A stretch of DNA of 64,000 nt from Struthio camelus (Eukaryota > Chordata > Aves > Struthioniformes > Struthionidae). Below, piece after piece: positions 47,395 to 59,561 of this stretch. Location of the stretch: NCBI RefSeq assembly GCF_040807025.1, contig NC_090953.1, positions 2,293,501-2,357,500 of the forward strand, given 5' to 3'. The first letter of the stretch is position 1. Every line of letters starts with the position of its first letter. Position numbers and translations under genes: made by a program. The notes beneath the pieces were generated by a model, which worked only from the letters and a program-made list of their open reading frames with translations, ran no database searches and had not been told where the DNA came from.

Positions 47395-47880
47395 GGCCCC
47401 TTCGGTGCATCTGGGTCTCCTGCCACGTGACCCCCACCCCGGGCACCTCCTCTATACAACCTGGGTCCCCCTCTATGCACCTCAGCCACCCCCTGCCGTG
47501 CGCCCCCTCTATGCAGCCCAGCTTCCCCACCATACAGCCCCTCTATGTACCCCGAGTCCCCCACCATGCACCCCCTCTGGGCACCCCGGCTTCCCCGCCG
47601 TGTATCCCGGGTCCCTCCCGTGCATCCCCTCTGTGCACCCTGGACCCCCCCCCACCGCATCCCCTCTATGTATCCCGGGTCCCCCCCAGTGCACCCCGTC
47701 TATGCACCCCAGTTCTCTGCTGTGCTCCCTGGCCCTCTGCTGTGCGCTCCCTCCATGTACCCTGGGTCACCCACTGTGCTCGGTCCCTCCCTGCAGAGCG
47801 CCTCCTTGCTGCACCCCAGGTCCCCCTGCATGCACCCCCTCACCACACTGAATCCCCCCCCATCGTGTCCTTATTGCAGG
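47395..47880. repeat. C-rich degenerate tandem array, about 33-bp unit
   Basis: Around fourteen imperfect units of the type CCCCTCTATGTACCCCGGGT followed by a CCCCACC-type spacer, with the 'CCCTCTATGcACCC' kernel recurring about every 33-34 bp. Strong strand asymmetry (C-rich on plus) removes stop codons and creates spurious open frames. Confidence 0.85.
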
Positions 47881-48039
47881 TGCCCGACCTCCCCCCCCAA
47901 CCCGCCACGCTGCCTCCAGGCCCCCCTGACGGCGGTGCTGCCGTTCACCTCCTTTTTGGCTGAACAAGCCCTCCCTGTACCGTGCCTGCCGGCTCTAAAT
48001 CTGCCTAATTCCTCCCGGCCGGCACGGCGGCTCGGTGCG

Positions 48040-48135
48040 AGGGGATGCTGCGGAATGCAATGTACCCGATCGATAGACACGACTTTATTGATTAGGTTAA
48101 AACAGCGCCTTCGCGGAGACGGAGCGGGATGAGCT
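48040..48135. promoter_or_regulatory. Small AT-rich block with homeodomain-like motifs
   Basis: It contains ATCGATAG, TTTATTGATTAGG and TTAAAAC within GC-rich flanks, resembling the two larger candidate elements to the left. Confidence 0.3.
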
Positions 48136-48405
48136 GAGGGCAGCAATTAACTCTGCCTCCCCCCCGCCACACACCCTGGGATGAGCCTAGGCCGGGGACC
48201 CCCCGGGCCCGCCGCCCCCCGGGCCCGCCAGGACACAGCCGCACTCACCTGGGTGCGGGGCCCGGCCACCTGCCTCGGCCGGGAGTTTTGTCTTGGCTGC
48301 GGAGAAGTTTTCCTCTTCCTGCCTGCCAAAGCCCCAGACATCCATCTGCCATTAAACATCTCCTGGGCTGACCAGCTACTTATAAACCTTGAACTTTTGC
48401 TGCAG

Positions 48406-48467
48406 GACTCCACAGCGAGAGCAGCCGCGATGGGGTATAAGCGAAGCAGAAGCTGCTCCAGTAGCCG
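48406..48467 (+). other. Exon-like segment upstream of and divergent from SKOR1
   Basis: It is bounded by a good acceptor (CTTTTGCTGCAG|GACTCC) and donor (AGTAGCCG|GTAAGGC) on the plus strand, 62 nt. It holds an ATG at 48430 opening MGYKRSRSCSSSR. No protein family is recognised. It may be an exon of a divergent noncoding RNA, comparable in position to the human SKOR1 antisense transcripts, or chance. Confidence 0.25.
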
Positions 48468-48479
48468 GTAAGGCTCAAT

Positions 48480-51400
48480 CTATAAATCCTGTCCTTAGTG
48501 CACACTTGTAGTTTATGGCAATACCCTTTACTGAAGGTAAAACACCCCCAGGTCAGTGCAGATCCTCAGCAGTCGTACAGCAAGACTCCAGCTGCAATTT
48601 TCTGGGAGGAAAGGCACAGACCTTTGAGCTTTTCTTCTCTTAAAACGAAAAATTCCTTTAAATTCGATGTGCTCAAATTATTCTTTCTTTTTTTTTTTTT
48701 TTTTTTTTTGCATGTTAGGCTTTTGCAGACCAGGCCGAGCGGTGCTGAGCAGCCCTGCGGTGAGACAGCGGCGAGCCGGCAGAGCAGGGCGCTGCGCGCG
48801 GGCGAGAGGCACCGCTGGGCTGCGCTCACCCTGGGGCCAGCAGCCACGGGTTGTCCTAAAAAAGCTGCGAGGGGGCACGGCGCCCCGCGGCCCTCGGTCT
48901 CTGCACGCGCAGCTCCTCTGCCCCCCGGCAGCACCGGCGGGGCCGGGCGCCCCGCGGCCGGGACGTCGCGCCCAGCTGCAGAGGATGCGCCAGGCTCTGG
49001 CAGGGACGCGCTGGTGTCCAACGGCAGCACAGGGCAAATAGCAGGGGAGGGCAAAAGGGGGCCGCGGGGGTCAGGAGGGACAGAGGAGACGCAGGGATGG
49101 ACGTGCAGCTGCCTCCTGTTCAATAGCTGCAGCTCCCGCTTTGGCTCTGTGCTTAGGCAACGGAAAGCCACCCCTAAACCAGCTCGCGTAAACGATGGGG
49201 GTCTCCCGCGCACCCTCTGGAGAGGCGGCGAGTCCTGAGCTGGTTGCTCTGCAGCTCTCAGAGAGACGGGCTCATTTCTGAAGTGCTGAATTCGGACCAG
49301 CGCCAGCCCCTCGCCGCGGGGAGCCGAGGCCCGCGTCCCCCGGGCGGGCCGGCCCCGGCAGCCGCGGCAGGCTGGGCGCCGGCAGGGACCGGCGGCCTCG
49401 CCGGCTGTCTCACCTTTTTGGCTGTCTCACCCTTTTAGCCGCTGCTGCTTGCACACCGCAGCGGGAGCAGGAGCCTCTGCGCAAAGGCGTTTGTCCCCAA
49501 GGGGCTGATGAGCTCTTTGCCGTACAGCGGTCTAGCGCGGCGCGGTGTAGGAGAGCCTGCTTCAAAATCCTTCACCTTGTACTTCACTGCCCAACAAGTC
49601 TGAGGGTGTCTCGGCTCCTGCTCGGCGGGGACCAGCGGCAGCAGACGCTGCCCCAGGGACCTGGCCGGAGGGGCGCGCGGGGGCCGAGCACGAGGCTCGC
49701 CCTCAGCAGACAGCAGCTCCCGCAGCCGTGGCTCAAAGGCACCAGATTTCACCTACTCTCTGCAAGACTAGCTTTTTTTTTTCCCCCTCCCTGCAGCAGC
49801 AAAGACCAAAATTCCCAGATTTCGCTTCAAACTTGCCCCACGTCCTCTCTGCGCCCTAGAGAGGCGGAAGGGCCGCTGCAGGCAGGCCCGTTTGCTGTGC
49901 GCCTCCGGTTCGACTTTCACCGTAGGGGCCACAAAGCTCCATGAGTCAGGAAAACACACGCGCTACTCCCGGAGTCCATCCTCCAGCTTGCTTATGCTCT
50001 CAGATGCCAGAGAGCGCAAACGAAGCTCCGAAGAGCTGCTTCTCCTGATTGCTCAGTTATTAAGGTTAGGGCCGCTGCCGCCTTCGTCTGGAGCAGCCTG
50101 GGAAGAGGGACGGGTCGGCGGCAGCTCCGACTTCCTGAAGCCGCAGCATGCTGCAATTCCCCCTTTCTGGTTTCTTCGCCAGATGCACGCACACACATAC
50201 ACGCGCGTGCACACACACACACACAGCTTTTCAGGCTGTTAGTCGGAAAACAAAGACTGACACTTTGCCTTTGGAAAGCTGGCAGTCGGATGTACTTGGC
50301 TAAAGGATACAGAAACAAAATATTTTCTAAAAGCCTGTGCTGCGCTTAAGGGAAAACCACCCCGGGCTTGTCTCGCAGGATGAGCGTCGCCTGGCAAGAT
50401 CACAGGCAGAGGAAAGCTGAAAACATTTGAAGTTTCGGCGCAGATGGAACACGTTTTCGCAGAGCCTGCAACCCCCCCCCCCCCAACATGCTCCCATTTG
50501 GGACTGGTTTTAACGGTACCGCTACGAGTGCCGTTGCAGGGCGACGAGAGCGGCAGCGAGGCTGCTGGGGAAGCCCGCGAGCGAGCCGGGGGGCGGAGGA
50601 GCGGGGCTGGGGGTTACCGGGGGGGTTTGGGGGGCAGGCAGCGCCCTGCAGCACCGCCGCGCTGAGCTCTTCGGCGCTCCCCACGCGCCCCTGCGCTGCC
50701 TGCTCAGCAGGCCGGGGGGCTGGAAGACCGCTGCATTTTCTGCAGGCTTTTCAGCCTATGACCTGGCCTGATTCGGGCTCCAAAAAGTCGCAGCAGCGAA
50801 GCCGCCCGGCGGCCGAGGCGCCGAGAGCAGCGCTCTGCTGCACCCGGCCTTCGAGGGCTGCTTGGTAGGGAGCGAAATCTCCCTGCCCGTTCGTTTCCCG
50901 TCCCTGGCGCGGGTTTCGGGGCAGAGACGATGCTAAGCGGAAGCGGGGAGGGGGCAGAGCACCTTGGGCTCGGCTGGCGGCAGCACGTGCCACCGGTCTT
51001 CGCGGTACCCAAGTCACCTCTGTGCGCGCAGCCCAGCACCGGCGAGACCGGCCCCAGGCCCCGTTTCCAGAGCCCAAACCCGGCATCGCGGTCAGAGCGA
51101 TCCCAGGCTGCTTCTGCGGGATCCCAGCTCCCCCCGGGACTCCTCACCCGCTCCCCGTGATCCAGAGAGCCCACCCCAAAGGCCCGAGACCCGACCGTCC
51201 TGCCAACGGCGGGGACCACGGCCAGACCGGCTGGGACGAGGAGCGCAGCTTTCGCCCGCTGGCCTGCTTTGTCCCCTCGCCCAGCCTTAAATTCGCCCTC
51301 CGGGGCGGGGGGGGGGGGTCTACGCCACCGCTCAGCGAGGAGCGGGGCGGAAGCGGTGCTGCGGAGAGGATCGCCCATCGCTCGTCCTCCTCCCGCCCCT

Positions 51401-53160
51401 CAAACCCCTGCGATTCAAGGACTTGGGGAAGGAAAGATGACAGAGGCCCCAAACTTGCACAATGATCGCTGGATTGATTAAGTATACTGATGAAGACAGC
51501 AAGGTTAATACCCGTGCCAGTGAATTATAATACTGTCAGCCTGTTTGCTGGGAGATTTTTCACAGTTGCATCAGCTGGCATCCCGGACAGATTTTCAGGG
51601 TGGCGTCTTCCCCTCCCGACCTGTCTGCCAGGGAAAGCGAGAGGAAAAGCCTTGGTTTTACTCACTTTTAAACTAAATCTGAGGGAGAGACTTTTTATCC
51701 AGAGAAAGCTAATGCAAACTGTTAGAGATTAAATAAATGAAAGAGCTGCCTCTAGTCTGGTTGGCTCAAAAGGAGGAAATTTGTCTCACTTTAGAAAAAG
51801 GACCTGAAGGTATTGGTCACGTTGACTCATTCATTGTACTGTTATCTGCCAGGGAGGTTGTGACATCAGAGCAATTAAGACAAACTTTGGTCTATAAGTT
51901 CATGCCTGCAAACTCTACACTTCAAAAGAAGACAAACGATCCCTCCAAGGAAGGAAACGAAGTATTTTCCAGACTACTTCCAAAGTAATATTTAGGATTT
52001 GCAGTGGTTCAGGAGGAATTTTTCACTGCAAGGGTTTTTTTTAAACTTGCCGGTATATAATAAACTATCTATCTCAGCTTTTTTAACAACATTTTATTTC
52101 CAGTGCAAAAACAAACAAACAACACCTCCACCTCATCCCCAGCAAAATCACATAAATACTTAATCTGCTAACCTAAAACTCAGTTTATACACTGAGCCTG
52201 TCTTTTACAGTCCCCTTCTCTGTTTATGTTTTTGTAATAAGCGTCTTAACACAAGGACTGATTAAATATGTGTCAATCTGTTGCGACAAAAAACACAGAA
52301 ATTGTAGGAATAAAAAATACCTAGTGGAGATACCATAATTCTTTGTCTTGCCTTTATGGTAACAAGGAGCCTGAGAGCCTTTGCTTGACCGGAGCAAAGC
52401 CGGAGCAGCATGCAGTGCTCCCGCACAGCAGTTTGGAAGACGAAGGGCGACCACGACTTGCAGATCCTCCCTGGGGATGGAGGACTCCCATGGCCAAGGC
52501 CCAGGGCAGGTGTCCCCACCAGCCTCCACTCCGTGCCCACTCACCACGCGCTCCTCTTGCTCGACTCAGGCTGCTGGAGGCTGCCACGACCCATCACGCG
52601 ACGGGGCAGAACGAGGGCTCAAGGCAGAGCTGAGACAGGCAAGATGCTCTCAAGCAAGCGGCAAACAGCTCTGCTGGTAAATAAAACCCTTGGAGGGGGG
52701 CAAGTGGCATAGCACAGCTTGTGCCCCTGCGTGGGCTCGCTCCGCTGAGCGTTGGTGGGACGGCGCGTGAGCCTTCGCCTTGGCCCCCAGCTTCCTCGCA
52801 CAGACGTGGCAGCGGCGCCTTCGCCCTCCCCGCGCTGCAGCCCCCTGCCCAGGGCTCGCGCCGGTGCAGCCCCGCGCTCTGCCGCGCACCCCACGGCCCA
52901 CCTCCCCCGTTTCCCGAGCGTTTAGGAGGGCACCGTCCGCCTTGACCTCCCTCTCTGCCTCAGCAAGGCCATCACGGCGCGGACCGAGGTCCTCGTCGGC
53001 ACCGACTGACCTGCGCGGCGCGCGTGGGCGCTTGTTGGCGGCTCCCCGGAGAGACCGGGGTCTTGCTCCGGCTCAGCCCTCGGAGCAAACCTGATCCAAC
53101 TGCACAGCAGCAGGCGACCAGGAGCACAGCGAGACACCGACGGCCGTTTGACAGCGTGAC
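48480..53160. other. SKOR1-MAP2K5 intergenic, no gene recognised
   Basis: GC-rich to about 51.4 kb and 52.4-53.1 kb, AT-rich in between. It holds a T-run (48688-48709) and a (CA)n repeat (50184). Two adjacent plus-strand frames at 51490-51732 and 51737-51988 have true ATGs but resemble nothing known and lie in a region without promoter or splice signals that I can identify. Confidence 0.5.
50184..50225. repeat. (CA)n/(CG)n microsatellite
   Basis: Alternating purine-pyrimidine run GCACGCACACACATACACGC and then GCGTGCACACACACACACA; such runs can adopt Z-DNA. Confidence 0.9.
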
Positions 53161-53164
53161 TGCG

Positions 53165-53711
53165 GACAGAGCCAACATGCTTTTATTGGGGAAGGGCAAT
53201 TCCTCGCCTCCTCCCACGACGGGCAAGTCCAAGCACTCTTTTTTTTTTTTTAAAAAAAACAAAAACAAATACACTTTGAAACAAGCATTTTGTGGATGCC
53301 TGCGCTCAGGGACAGCCAACAACTCCTTAAGAAATCCTCCAAACAGTCAGCATGTCATTCTTACAATAGCAAAAGACTAACAGTTAAAAAATACTCTGGA
53401 GCCATGAAATATACAATACATTCAATAACAAAAAATATAGATATAAAATACTTGCTTTAAGGCTGTGTACAGTTTAACTGAAGATTATTTGAGGACATTA
53501 AATTGCTCAGCAATAAAAGAAACATGTGAAGAAAACTCCTTAATGTGGGGGGGAAAGGCAGCAACATATCCTGGAAGATTTTTGTTGATGCTTCCATAAA
53601 CTATTTTTTAGCAAAATATGATCCAGACACACTGACAGTCCAAGCTGTGGGGCTGGTTCTGCTCGTGCCAGGTGACCTGCTGTCCGGTGCGCTGCGGTGA
53701 GCCCGTCCAGC
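53165..53711 (-). other. MAP2K5: MAP2K5 3'UTR
   Basis: Sequence between the stop codon and the poly(A) signal, AT-rich over most of its length, in the same exon as the C-terminal codons. A T11 tract on the plus strand (53240-53250) lies near its end. Confidence 0.7.
53182..53187 (-). terminator. MAP2K5: MAP2K5 poly(A) signal AATAAA
   Basis: The minus strand reads CCCCAATAAAAGCATG, a canonical signal about 525 bases after the stop codon. It is the first AATAAA in that interval on the transcript strand. Confidence 0.7.
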
Positions 53712-53816
53712 TCACTGCGGTCCTTGGCTCGATCGCCGCTCTTCTAGCATCCGGCACACCCACATGGACACGACCTCGGCGTTCCCATCGTTGTACTGCA
53801 CGATGAAGGGGTGGCC
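53712..53816 (-). CDS. MAP2K5: MAP2K5 last coding exon (C-terminus of MEK5)
   Basis: After the acceptor CCGTTTCCCAG (AG at 53818-53817) the minus strand encodes GHPFIVQYNDGNAEVVSMWV, then CRMLEERRSSQGPQ and TGA (53714-53712): 34 residues, phase 0. This is the conserved C-terminus of MAP2K5, differing from the human residues as I recall them at only a few positions. MAP2K5 is the dual-specificity kinase that phosphorylates ERK5 (MAPK7), with an N-terminal PB1 domain for MEKK2/3 and ERK5 docking; this exon covers only the end of the kinase domain and the tail. Earlier exons, including the one ending in the ERPAPEELM motif, are not in the window. The gene lies upstream of SKOR1 on the same strand, as in mammals. 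Confidence 0.95.
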   Translation of the reverse strand, partial: GHPFIVQYNDGNAEVVSMWVCRMLEERRSSQGPQ

Positions 53817-53875
53817 CTGGGAAACGGCACAGGCAGAGTTAGCTGAGACAAACACAACTCTGCCTTAAAAAAAAA

Positions 53876-53899
53876 ATATATATATATATACATATATAT
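53876..53899. repeat. (TA)n microsatellite
   Basis: An A-run followed by alternating TA units with one C interruption, about 60 bases upstream (transcript sense) of the last MAP2K5 exon. Confidence 0.9.
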
Positions 53900-56800
53900 T
53901 TCTAATTTCCTAAAAAAATACATCAGAACATCTCGTGGCCACAATCACAAAAATGCAGTAAAAGACTGGTTCAATTGAGTGAACTTTTGCTTGGATCCAC
54001 ATTATCCACGTACACCGTTCACACAGAAACGCAAAGGCTGGGAGAACCCAGACTCTTTCCTGAGGCCGTAGCCTAGCGCTCCTTGAAAACACCAAATTTT
54101 TTCATATTCTACTAGTTCACCATGCTTTGGTCCAGCTCCTTTCCAGGACGACCTGCCAGGCTCTTCAACTTTTAAATAATATTTTGGTAAAAAGATATTC
54201 TGACAAAAACACTTATCCATTAATTTCTTTGTAAAGGTCTGTGATCTCTTAATTTCAAATCTTATAACAGCCCCTTTTTATAACCCTTTCTCATTTATTA
54301 ACATCGTACTCTCCTTTGTCTAAACGAAATCAGAAGAGTAATTGTGTTGGCAACCTGAACTGCTCCATCTATGGGGCAGAGACTGAATCGTGCCATTTGG
54401 CACATGAAAACACGCACCTGTGTGAACGCTACATTCATTTATATCCGTGTCCTCGACTTATGTTGGTAGAAACCTCATGCCATACCCCTCCATACATCCT
54501 TCATCCCTTAAATGGATGGTTCTACAAATCACCTAAAAACTGATTTCCCTCCAATGTTAAGTCCCTCTTATTTCCTGGCCACTGATTTTTGTGCCCGTAG
54601 CTGCAGGAGCACCAGGCGCCAGCGTCCTGCAGCACTTACCTGGTGCTCCATGCAGGGAGGCACTTCATGTTCCTGTGAGCTAGCAGGTGTCATTTGGAGC
54701 GATCAGTTGACAAAGAAATGAAAATCTCACTTAACACAACTGAAATAGGTCTTCATGAGAAGCTACTGCAGAAAACTACAGTATAACGGAAAGAGGGATA
54801 AGTATAAAAAAAATTCTCGCCCGGGAATTCAATGGCTACTGCAGACACTGGAAGGCTGCATCTCAGACACCTCGCAAAATCAGAACAGCACCTCAGGAGG
54901 AAACAAAAATATGGCCTGCAATTTCGGCAGCCAGCTCATGTCTCAATCTGGCCACATTCCTAGAGATGGGAACATGCCATCTTCGAATGAATCTCAAATG
55001 AAGTATAAAAATCCACAGGAAACCCAGTACCGCAATTATATAAATGGCTGAAAGAAAGCATTCGCCAGGAGAAACCATCACAGATGATGAAAACCTCTAC
55101 TCCAAATCACTCAAAAGCAGCTCAGTTTTTGCAACACTAAGCTTCATAGTTCTTGCAAACAAAGCCTGAAAATAATCAGAGTAGATGTGTCGGGGAGCCT
55201 TTGGGGATGGTGACGTACATGTGGGAATTACCAGCGTGCCCAGCACGATGCCAGTCCCGGCAGTGAGCGGTGGCAATGGGCACACTGAGAACGAGAGCCA
55301 GGCTGTGCAGGGCCCGCAAAGCCTGGCACTCGGCTGGGCGAAGATGGTACCGAGCGGAGCAATGAAGCAGCACTGGGCTAAATAGAGCACAATAAATCCT
55401 CGCAGCGCCCGCTTGAAGCCATAAAACACTCTGTGGGCCAGGGCCAGCACGTGCAGGAGCCACAGGAATAAAATATGCCATCATCTACAAGAAATATGGA
55501 AGAAGCACGAGATGCTCTTGCTTCAACCCTTTGGGGTGACTGGAAACTCAGCTAAAACTTCTAACCAAAAAGTATGAGAGTGTGGAGAGCCCTTCAAAAC
55601 TTACTGGGACCAACTCACTTGCTTTCCCAGTTAACCTTGTAGAAGACAGACGACAGGAATATTCTGGCGGAGTGACTTAGCTGAGCAAGAGGTTCACCTG
55701 CCAGAACAGGACACACCGACTAGGCCATGAAGGGCTGCAAATGTCACAAGAGTTTTATTTCCCTGCACTGACTTTTTGTGCCCTGAAAGCTGCCTGTCGA
55801 ATAGCCCTGGGACTGAATTGCTCTGTAGCATGGGCCTGGCCAGCCACAACCCCAGGACTAGACAGAAGGGCAGCTTCCCTCCCTGCGCGGGCATCTCCAG
55901 GCGTCTCTGCCCACATCCTGGCACCTCCCCAGGCACCGGGCAAGGGCAGAAGGTGCAAGAGGCGTCCTGACCCAAGCCCTGCACGCACAGGGCAGAGCCC
56001 AGCCCTCTCCTCCACCCCACCAACTCCCGGCATCTGACATCTCAGCTCGAAACGGGTCTGCGTCCAGAGGCAGGAAAGACTTTGCCATCTGGATTACAGG
56101 AGGTGTTTCCTGAGCTCTGCTGCCTTTTGTTTTAAACTCAAGGGAGAAAACCAATGCAGAGCAGTCCCCATGCCTGGAGGATCCCCCAAAAACCATCATG
56201 ATGAGGTCTTCGTTTCTTCCCACAGTGCAAATCCTGCTGCAATCTCCTGGTGGGAAAACCATGAATCTGGTCCCTTCACAGCGCAGACGGAGGAACAACA
56301 TAGCAAGAAGCAAGACAAAGCTAATAAATAAATGAAGGAGAACTCATCAATAGCCAGGGAGAGCCAGTTCTCATTTCCACTCATCTCAAAGGGCTAATTC
56401 CCATAATTAAACTGGTGAGAGTCCAAGTGATAAGGCCCACAGACTTCAGAGAAGACATGAGGTGTATTACAAGGAAAGGATACGATTAGCAAAAGGGGGG
56501 AGGGTGTCCAAAAATGGGACAAGCAGAGAAGCAAGCGTGCCTGTTAGCTAGTAAAGAGTTGGGAGGTCACAGGAGAGGCGACTGCGTTGGTCAGGAGGTT
56601 TAGCGGCATAACCCCTCTGCCATAAAATAGATCTTACGTCAGAACTATTTAAGGAAACTTCTCCCCATCCTTCCATCCACCCAAGTGCAAGAGGCTCCAG
56701 AGATTTACGCTGCGACCCACACTACAAGCACGGTCAGACTTCCAGACTTAGCCCCTTGGCAGAGCGGGGATAATTTAATTTAAACCACTATACATCGGTT

Positions 56801-58109
56801 ACCTCAAATACTATTCTGTGTAAAATTCCTTTTGTGTGGAAGTGCACGTACGCGTGCGCGTACCCCTCTCACGGGAAACACACCCCCGGCCTCCAAGATC
56901 TGCAGATACAAGCTGCAGAGTCCTGGATCTCCTCGCGAGGCGCCTTTCCTCCTTTTTGTCTCCAGGGTGTGTAACCGTCATACCATCGCGAACGTCAAAA
57001 ACGCACTTTTGTGTGCTTAAATCTCAGCCGCTCTCCTGCTGCCTTAGCTGGACAGGCAGGCAGCCGGGCTTCGTACGTGGGGACCTGCAGACACGGTGAC
57101 CTCCCCAGGGTGGATTCCACCCCACAGGGGCCAAGCGCAAGCTCTGAGCATCACTTGCCTCCCCTCTGCCCCGGGAGGCAGGAGGGGAAACGCACCCAGG
57201 CGCCATCCGCAGCTCCCTCTCGCTGCATCTGCCAAGGGCGACACCGAAACGGGGCCCCGGGCGCCTGCCGGCAGGATGGCTGCAGCCGCCCCCGGCCACG
57301 GCGCGCTCCTCGGTGGCCCCGCGCGGTTCAAACCAGCGGATCACCCGACCCCCCGCTGGCTGAGGGTCTCGGCCTGACTCTCGGGTGATTACAGGTTTCA
57401 AAAGGAAAGTCAGTTCAAAGAACTCGCTTTCCCCGTCTCCGGTTCGTCAGCGCTTCCCGCAAGGCTCAAGCCGTAAGCCCTTAATTTTATCTTGAGGCCT
57501 TTGAAATTGTGGGCAGCTGCTACCTGCCATTTCAATCGACCTTTCTGAGTTTGCTCTTCGTAACTCCTACAGAAATAGATGTTTTCCCCCAATATTCAAT
57601 TTTTTGAAGCAAATTGCTTCCTTTCAGCCTTTCTAAGCTGTAGACAGCAACTTTAAACTTGACAGGGAGCTGTGAATTTCCCATGCCGGCAGAGGCGAGC
57701 GCGCTCACACACAGTCACTGCTTGCGAAACGGGCCACCAAGGAAGAGGAGCGTATCCAGAGGTTTCGGGAGTCCATTCGAGAGCTTGGAGGACAGCAGCG
57801 TAGAGCTCAGCGCTACCAAGGGAAGACGAACGCTCTTAAAATGATGTGTTTAAGTACACAGATGCTCACGGCACTGAGCATATGGACAATGTCTTTTTCC
57901 CTCCAACACCTGGCTATTAGAAGTCTTTTACTGTGGGCCTGAATGTCTATTATTGGGAACGACACAGAAGGGAGACGGCACCCTCTTCTTTTTTTACCAC
58001 TTACTCCAGACATCCCGCGTAGATTAGGGTTTTAATGTGTTACTTAACAAAGTCAATCTGAAATACTCTTGTTTTCATTTGATTCTTACCTATGAAAACA
58101 ATTCAGGAG

Positions 58110-58335
58110 AGAGCACAATTGGGAACCCAGCGGCAGGAGTCCTGGAGTTTATTCCCAAGTTGCCATATACTTTCCAGTGTGACCTTCATAAAGCTGCTTA
58201 ATGTCCCTCAGCCTCATGGTTAAACAGGGAATAAATGATTTTGACCTCTTGTGAGAGTGCCATGAGAGTCAGCGCATGCATCCTTTGTACAGCACTTTGG
58301 TGTTTGTGGGTGCAAAAGGTACAAGTGTAAGGTAA
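58110..58335 (+). mobile_element. MIR-type SINE relic
   Basis: On the plus strand: GTCCTGGAGTTTATTCCCAAGTTGCC, CCAGTGTGACCTTCATAAAGCTGCTTAATGTCCCTCAGCCTCATGG, then TTTTGACCTCTTGTGAGAGTGCCATGAGAGTCA and TTTGTACAGCACTTTGGTG. These blocks follow the MIR consensus order (head, CORE, 3' half). It lies in the MAP2K5 intron, antisense to the gene. Confidence 0.75.
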
Positions 58336-59521
58336 AGGCTTATTATAAGCAATATAGCCTAGAAATAGCTGTTTCACCTCTTAAACAAAACAACAGTCAA
58401 GGGCACTAGTGAGAACGAGGAAAGAAAACAATCAAGAGCCCACAGACAAGGAAGAGCAGATGCACTGGGGCAATTAAAAAAAAAAGCTATTAAAGACAGT
58501 CCGCTTCTCCCATGAATCTCCTTTACGATGGAGAGACTCCCTGCCGAGGAAGGCATCTCACACCCGTGTACCCTGGCAGTTAAGCTACTCACTCACACAA
58601 GCAGGGGAAATCTGCAGGATACGCAAGGTTTGGAACACCAGCTAGCCATGCTGTTAGTCCCAGCCGCTTTGTTTGGTGAGGTGATCTCACTGAAGCCTTG
58701 GGTTTTCCACACTCATTTTGCTCCCTAGGAATAACTTTAACTTGAAATTACCGAGCCTTTAGATTACTGTTTTGTTTTTAAACTATATCGCTCTAACGAG
58801 GATTTTTCTCAGGCTGAAGGGATATTTTTACTAGAGTTTGAATTTTTTTTTTATGAGGAACGTGAGAACAGAGATGCCCACCAACACTAAGTCTGCAGCG
58901 TCAAGTGGGATTGCATTTGCGACGCTTGGCAGACAAGCTCACGGCATGCTGAGGTGAGAAGCCAAGAGCAAGGTCACAAGTGTCATGGGATGTACAAGGT
59001 CCACGGACAGCCCATGCTGAAGTCTAGGCCAAAACCAAATTTCTGCTGATACCTGACCTCCCTAGCCCAGCGCAGCAACGTCCTGCCGCTGCAGTCATGC
59101 CTGCAACCATACACCAAGGAGTAATCCATAATTGTGGACAAGACACTAGTCCATCAAACTTGCCTTTGGTTTGCTTACAGCAACACACGAAGAGAAAATG
59201 CAATGAAAACTACGTAAAAGCTACTTGCAGTTAGCGCAGCATCCCGAAATGTGTCAGGGAAAACAAGTTAAACTTCCTCCAAAGTCCCAAATTACTGTGA
59301 CTGCACCAGCAGCAGTCAGTTCTGCTCTTAGCAGCTTCTTCACAAGCTCATCCTGACACGTTCTCAACATTTTGCCGTTATTTGGCATCTAGTCCCCTAT
59401 TTCCCCTTTCTAGGCATCTAGAGTACCGCAGTCATTAACTCCAAAATATGCTCCTCAAAAACCAGTGCCTTAAACTGGAGATGGTTTTGGAGGGGACAGT
59501 GGAGAGAAGTGGCAGGGAGAT

Positions 59522-59561
59522 CAGATGGGGAGGAGAGGAAGCAGATGGGGAGGAGAGGAAG
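59522..59561. repeat. 20-bp perfect tandem duplication
   Basis: CAGATGGGGAGGAGAGGAAG occurs twice head-to-tail (59522-59541, 59542-59561), purine-rich, in the MAP2K5 intron. Confidence 0.95.

Noticed and set aside
47252..47851. Pro/Cys-rich plus-strand frames of about 180-200 codons
   Set aside because: Created by the C-rich 33-bp tandem array; no coding pattern.
51490..51988. Two adjacent plus-strand frames (80 and 83 codons) with ATG starts
   Set aside because: No similarity, no polyadenylation or promoter signals, and lengths within chance expectation.
55097..55450. 117-codon minus-strand frame with a hydrophobic segment
   Set aside because: Opens with GTG, no recognisable family, no splice or promoter context; probably a chance frame in the MAP2K5 intron, although the membrane-like stretch made me look twice.
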